From positions 1 through 7,357 of the forward strand of contig JAZSEA010000071.1 in the NCBI GenBank assembly GCA_045531455.1: a DNA stretch of 7,357 nucleotides. The letters are read 5' to 3'. The DNA is from CAG-390 sp045531455. Lineage in GTDB: Bacteria; Bacillota; Clostridia; Oscillospirales; CAG-272. How positions within the stretch are numbered: position 1 is the first letter of the stretch; every line of letters begins with the position of its first letter. Shown piece after piece: positions 5,161 to 7,357 of this stretch. The notes below the pieces were generated by a model. That model searched no databases. It saw only the letters and a list, made by a program, of their open reading frames with translations, and was not told the origin of the DNA. Both the position numbers and the translations under genes were made by a program.

Positions 5161-6075
5161 TCGCGCGCGGGTTATAAGAACAAAGAGGCTATTGTAGTCG
5201 AAAGTGATGCGCTTCGTGCGACCTTTTTGCCGAAGGACGGCGCAAAAATGGCATCCTTGATCGACCTCTCAACCAATCGCGAGCTTCTCTTGACACGAGA
5301 TGGCGAATCTTATCGGGTTTTGACTGTTGACGGAAGCTACGTTGACTCCGAATGCAGCGCCTTTGACGATATGTTCCCAACCATCGACCCCTATACTCCC
5401 GAAGCAGGGGCATATAAGGGAATTACTTATCCCGATCATGGGGAGTGCTGTCGCTTGCCGTACGAGGCGAGCATTGAGGAGAATAAGCTGATTCTTTCTG
5501 CTCACTCCCGACTCTTTCCGATTCATTATCAAAAAACAGTAGTACCCGCCTCTGATGGTACGATCGCGGTTGACTATGCGATTACCAACGAGGGAGACAA
5601 GCCATTTGATTTTATCTGGGCAGGACACGTTATGCTCAAGGGTGAGGACGGTATGCGCCTCTTGACCCCGTTTGGCGGGAACGATCCGATCGAAATGGTT
5701 TTCTCCACCGACGGATACGCACACGATACGCTTCCGCGCGATACGTTGACGGGCTTTGCTCCCAACACGGGAGCGGCATACAAATTTTATTATCTTGATC
5801 CCATGCCCGAGGGCTTCTTTGGTGTTCGCTACGCAAGCGGCAGAGAGCTTTTCTTCCGTTTTGATGAGTCCAAGCTTCCTTATCTCGGCGTATGGCTCAA
5901 CAACGGAGAATTTCAAGGCATTTACAATCTTGCCCCCGAACCCTGTACAGCTCCCTTTGATGCCCCCGACAAGGCGGTACAAAAGGGTTATTCCTCGCAG
6001 ATTCCCGCAACCTCAACCTTCAGGTTCCGTATCGCAATTTCGATTCAGGAATCAAAACCAAATGATAAAAAGTAA
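5157..6075 (+). CDS. Galactose-mutarotase-like (aldose 1-epimerase family) protein with apparent 5' frameshift
   Basis: The main frame encodes a beta-sandwich sugar-epimerase-like protein. Numbered from the restored start, the motifs are FDDMFPTIDP (69-78), PDHGE with His94, IWAGH with His157, and NLAPEPC with Glu261, matching the two histidines and the general-base Glu of aldose 1-epimerases. Family-like sequence (VVESDALRATFLPKDGAKMASL) begins well upstream of the first in-frame TTG (5227) or ATG (5248), neither with a good ribosome binding site. The natural start is ATG 5157 in the ATGA overlap, with AAGG 7 nt upstream, but its frame stops after six codons (TAA 5175-5177). Skipping one base in the GC-repeat/GGG tract (5160-5171) restores an intact protein of about 305 residues. 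Likely role: anomer interconversion of the operon's sugar. Confidence 0.8.
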
Positions 6076-6086
6076 GGAGAACCAAT

Positions 6087-7163
6087 ATGAGCAAAGAAAC
6101 TATGAAAGCAATTACGGTATACGGCCCTCGCGACGCCCGTATGGAAACCGTGCCCAAGCCCCTTGCCACGGGGGATATGATTGTTGCCAAGGTTTGCCGC
6201 ACGGGTGTGTGCGCCACCGACCAATCGATCTACACGGGAGAGAGCAGCTTCATTCGCTCGGGCGAAATCAAATATCCCTGCCGCTTTGGTCACGAGTGGG
6301 CGGGCATTGTTGAATCGGTGGGACCTGACGTAAAGGATTTTAAGGTTGGTGATCGCGTTTACGCCGACAATTTTGTGACGTGCGGAGTTTGCGAGGCATG
6401 CAAAAGAAAGGATTATATGAGCTGTCCCTCGACTTGGTCGGTGGGAACCGTCAATGCTTGGGACGGTTGTTATGCGGAATATATGCAAATGCCCGAGCGG
6501 CACGTCTATCACCTTCCCGATGAGCTTTCCATGGACGAGGGCGCCTTGATCGAGCCTGCCAGCATCGCATACGACGCATTCCGCGGCGTGACGCTGACAA
6601 AGGACGATACGGCAGTTGTATTCGGTACGGGTGCGATCGGTATGGTTGCGGTTTGGCTGGCAAAATATTACGGAGCGGGCGAGGTCATTCTCGTTGGAAG
6701 AAACGATGAGAAGCTGAAGGTCGGCTTGGAGATCGGTGCCGATCACGTGATCAATGGTAAAAAAGAGGACGCTGTTGCCAAGATCAAGGATCTTTCCCTC
6801 GGCAAAAAGGGAGCCAACCTCGTTGTCGAGACGTCGGGCTCTACCTCGGCACTCAGGGATAGCATTGCCTGCTCGGCAAGATATGCCCGCATCTCGGTTA
6901 TCAGCTTTTATGAGAGAAATGTGGATGACCTCCCCATCGATCCGTTGGTGCTTGGCTGTCTTTCGATGGTTGGCGCGGCCGGTCGCGCTGAAAATGCCCC
7001 TGCCGTTTGTAAGATCATGCGAACGAATCCCGTCAAGTTGACGCCCGTTTGTACCCATCACATTCCCTTTAAAGACACTTTGGATGTCTTTGAGCACGAA
7101 GAAAAATATAAAAACAGCAAAATCAAAGTAATGATCGCATTTGACGATTCAGAAAGGAAGTAA
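6087..7163 (+). CDS. Zinc-dependent MDR alcohol/polyol dehydrogenase 2
   Basis: A 358-residue medium-chain dehydrogenase, only distantly similar to dehydrogenase 1 of the same operon. Catalytic zinc ligands are Cys42 (GVCATD), His69-Glu70 (GHE) and Glu156 (IEP). The structural zinc cysteines are Cys99, Cys102, Cys105, Cys113. The cofactor loop GTGAIG (180-185) is canonical; the second strand ends VGRND, with Arg205 where NAD-specific enzymes have an acidic residue, which hints at NADP use. AAGGAG (6074-6079) overlaps the upstream stop codon and lies 7 nt before ATG 6087, so the two genes are tightly linked. Two such dehydrogenases in one operon suggest oxidation at two positions or of two successive intermediates. 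Substrate unknown. Confidence 0.92.
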   Translation: MSKETMKAITVYGPRDARMETVPKPLATGDMIVAKVCRTGVCATDQSIYTGESSFIRSGEIKYPCRFGHEWAGIVESVGPDVKDFKVGDRVYADNFVTCGVCEACKRKDYMSCPSTWSVGTVNAWDGCYAEYMQMPERHVYHLPDELSMDEGALIEPASIAYDAFRGVTLTKDDTAVVFGTGAIGMVAVWLAKYYGAGEVILVGRNDEKLKVGLEIGADHVINGKKEDAVAKIKDLSLGKKGANLVVETSGSTSALRDSIACSARYARISVISFYERNVDDLPIDPLVLGCLSMVGAAGRAENAPAVCKIMRTNPVKLTPVCTHHIPFKDTLDVFEHEEKYKNSKIKVMIAFDDSERK

Positions 7164-7166
7164 GCC

Positions 7167-7357
7167 ATGGAAAAGAAAAAATTACCACCTCTTCAGGTCG
7201 ATGTTAAGCAGGTCAAGCCCCTTGTGTTCGGACAGGAATACGAATCGAGAATGATCCTCGATCACGTCATCACGGGAAGAGATGACGTGATTCAGATCAA
7301 TCACGGAACCGTCAAGGCGGGATACGCGCTGGGCGGAGCGGCACACGAGGAGGATGA
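7167..7357 (+). CDS. Probable cupin-domain protein (3' truncated by window end)
   Basis: An ATG at 7167 follows the dehydrogenase stop by 3 bp and has AAAGGAAG 6 nt upstream. The frame stays open for 63 codons to the window edge. The visible part begins with a Lys-rich start and a PLVFGQEYESRMILDHVITG stretch, and ends in GYALGGAAHEED. The latter resembles the start of the cupin metal motif (G-x-H-x-x-x-E), with the remaining ligands outside the window. Small cupins in sugar operons are often isomerases, lyases or accessory proteins. The call rests on a partial motif and operon position, so it is tentative. Confidence 0.55.
   Translation, partial: MEKKKLPPLQVDVKQVKPLVFGQEYESRMILDHVITGRDDVIQINHGTVKAGYALGGAAHEED

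Noticed and set aside
5158..5226. TGA read-through joining the UlaG-like hydrolase to the mutarotase-like frame, since both share the same frame
   Set aside because: TGA is used as an ordinary stop by neighbouring genes here, and the ATGA overlap with an AAGG signal is a simpler layout. A one-base indel explains the missing start without recoding. Kept only as a remote alternative.
6045..7097. A 350-codon open frame on the minus strand opposite dehydrogenase 2
   Set aside because: Lies antisense to a well-supported zinc dehydrogenase, has no recognisable domain, and reflects the same codon-bias shadowing.
1..7357. CRISPR arrays, tRNA or rRNA genes
   Set aside because: No regularly spaced direct repeats, cloverleaf-like sequence or rRNA-like segment was seen on either strand.

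Overview
The window looks like a chromosomal segment of a low-to-moderate GC Gram-positive anaerobe, most likely a gut-type member of Clostridia. The grounds are strong purine-rich ribosome binding sites (GGAGG, AAGGAG), consensus sigma-A-like promoters, a lone IS200-type tnpA, and an AraC-controlled sugar-type operon. This assignment is inference from style; no phylogenetic marker is present.

Left part (1-1563): the 3' part of a nucleotidyltransferase-fold gene (DUF6036-like), cut by the window start. It is followed by a near-perfect promoter (TTGACA, 17 bp, TGnTATAAT) that leads within about 90 nt into a strong intrinsic terminator, so a short RNA is plausible. Next comes an IS200/IS605-family element with a single Y1 HUH transposase. 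Its ends carry a left hairpin (799-817) and a right hairpin (1489-1507), and an inverted repeat could bury the tnpA ribosome binding site in read-through transcripts.

Right part (1564-7357): an AraC-family regulator on the minus strand, divergent from a tight plus-strand operon of at least six genes. In order these are: zinc MDR dehydrogenase 1, SDR-fold protein, UlaG-like metallo-beta-lactamase-fold hydrolase, galactose-mutarotase-like protein, zinc MDR dehydrogenase 2, and the start of a probable cupin protein. Gaps are 32, 18, -4, 11 and 3 bp. The divergent spacer holds an inverted repeat with half-site centres 41 bp apart, a candidate operator.

Taken together, the operon reads as catabolism of an unusual sugar, polyol or sugar acid: anomer interconversion (mutarotase), two or three oxidations (MDRs, SDR), and ring or lactone opening (UlaG-like hydrolase). 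The substrate cannot be read from the sequence. Two anomalies stand out. The SDR lacks the catalytic Tyr (Phe in the YxxxK position) and has Asp in place of the tetrad Asn. The mutarotase gene has no usable in-frame start at its homologous N-terminus and appears to need a +1 shift just after an ATGA overlap with the upstream stop.
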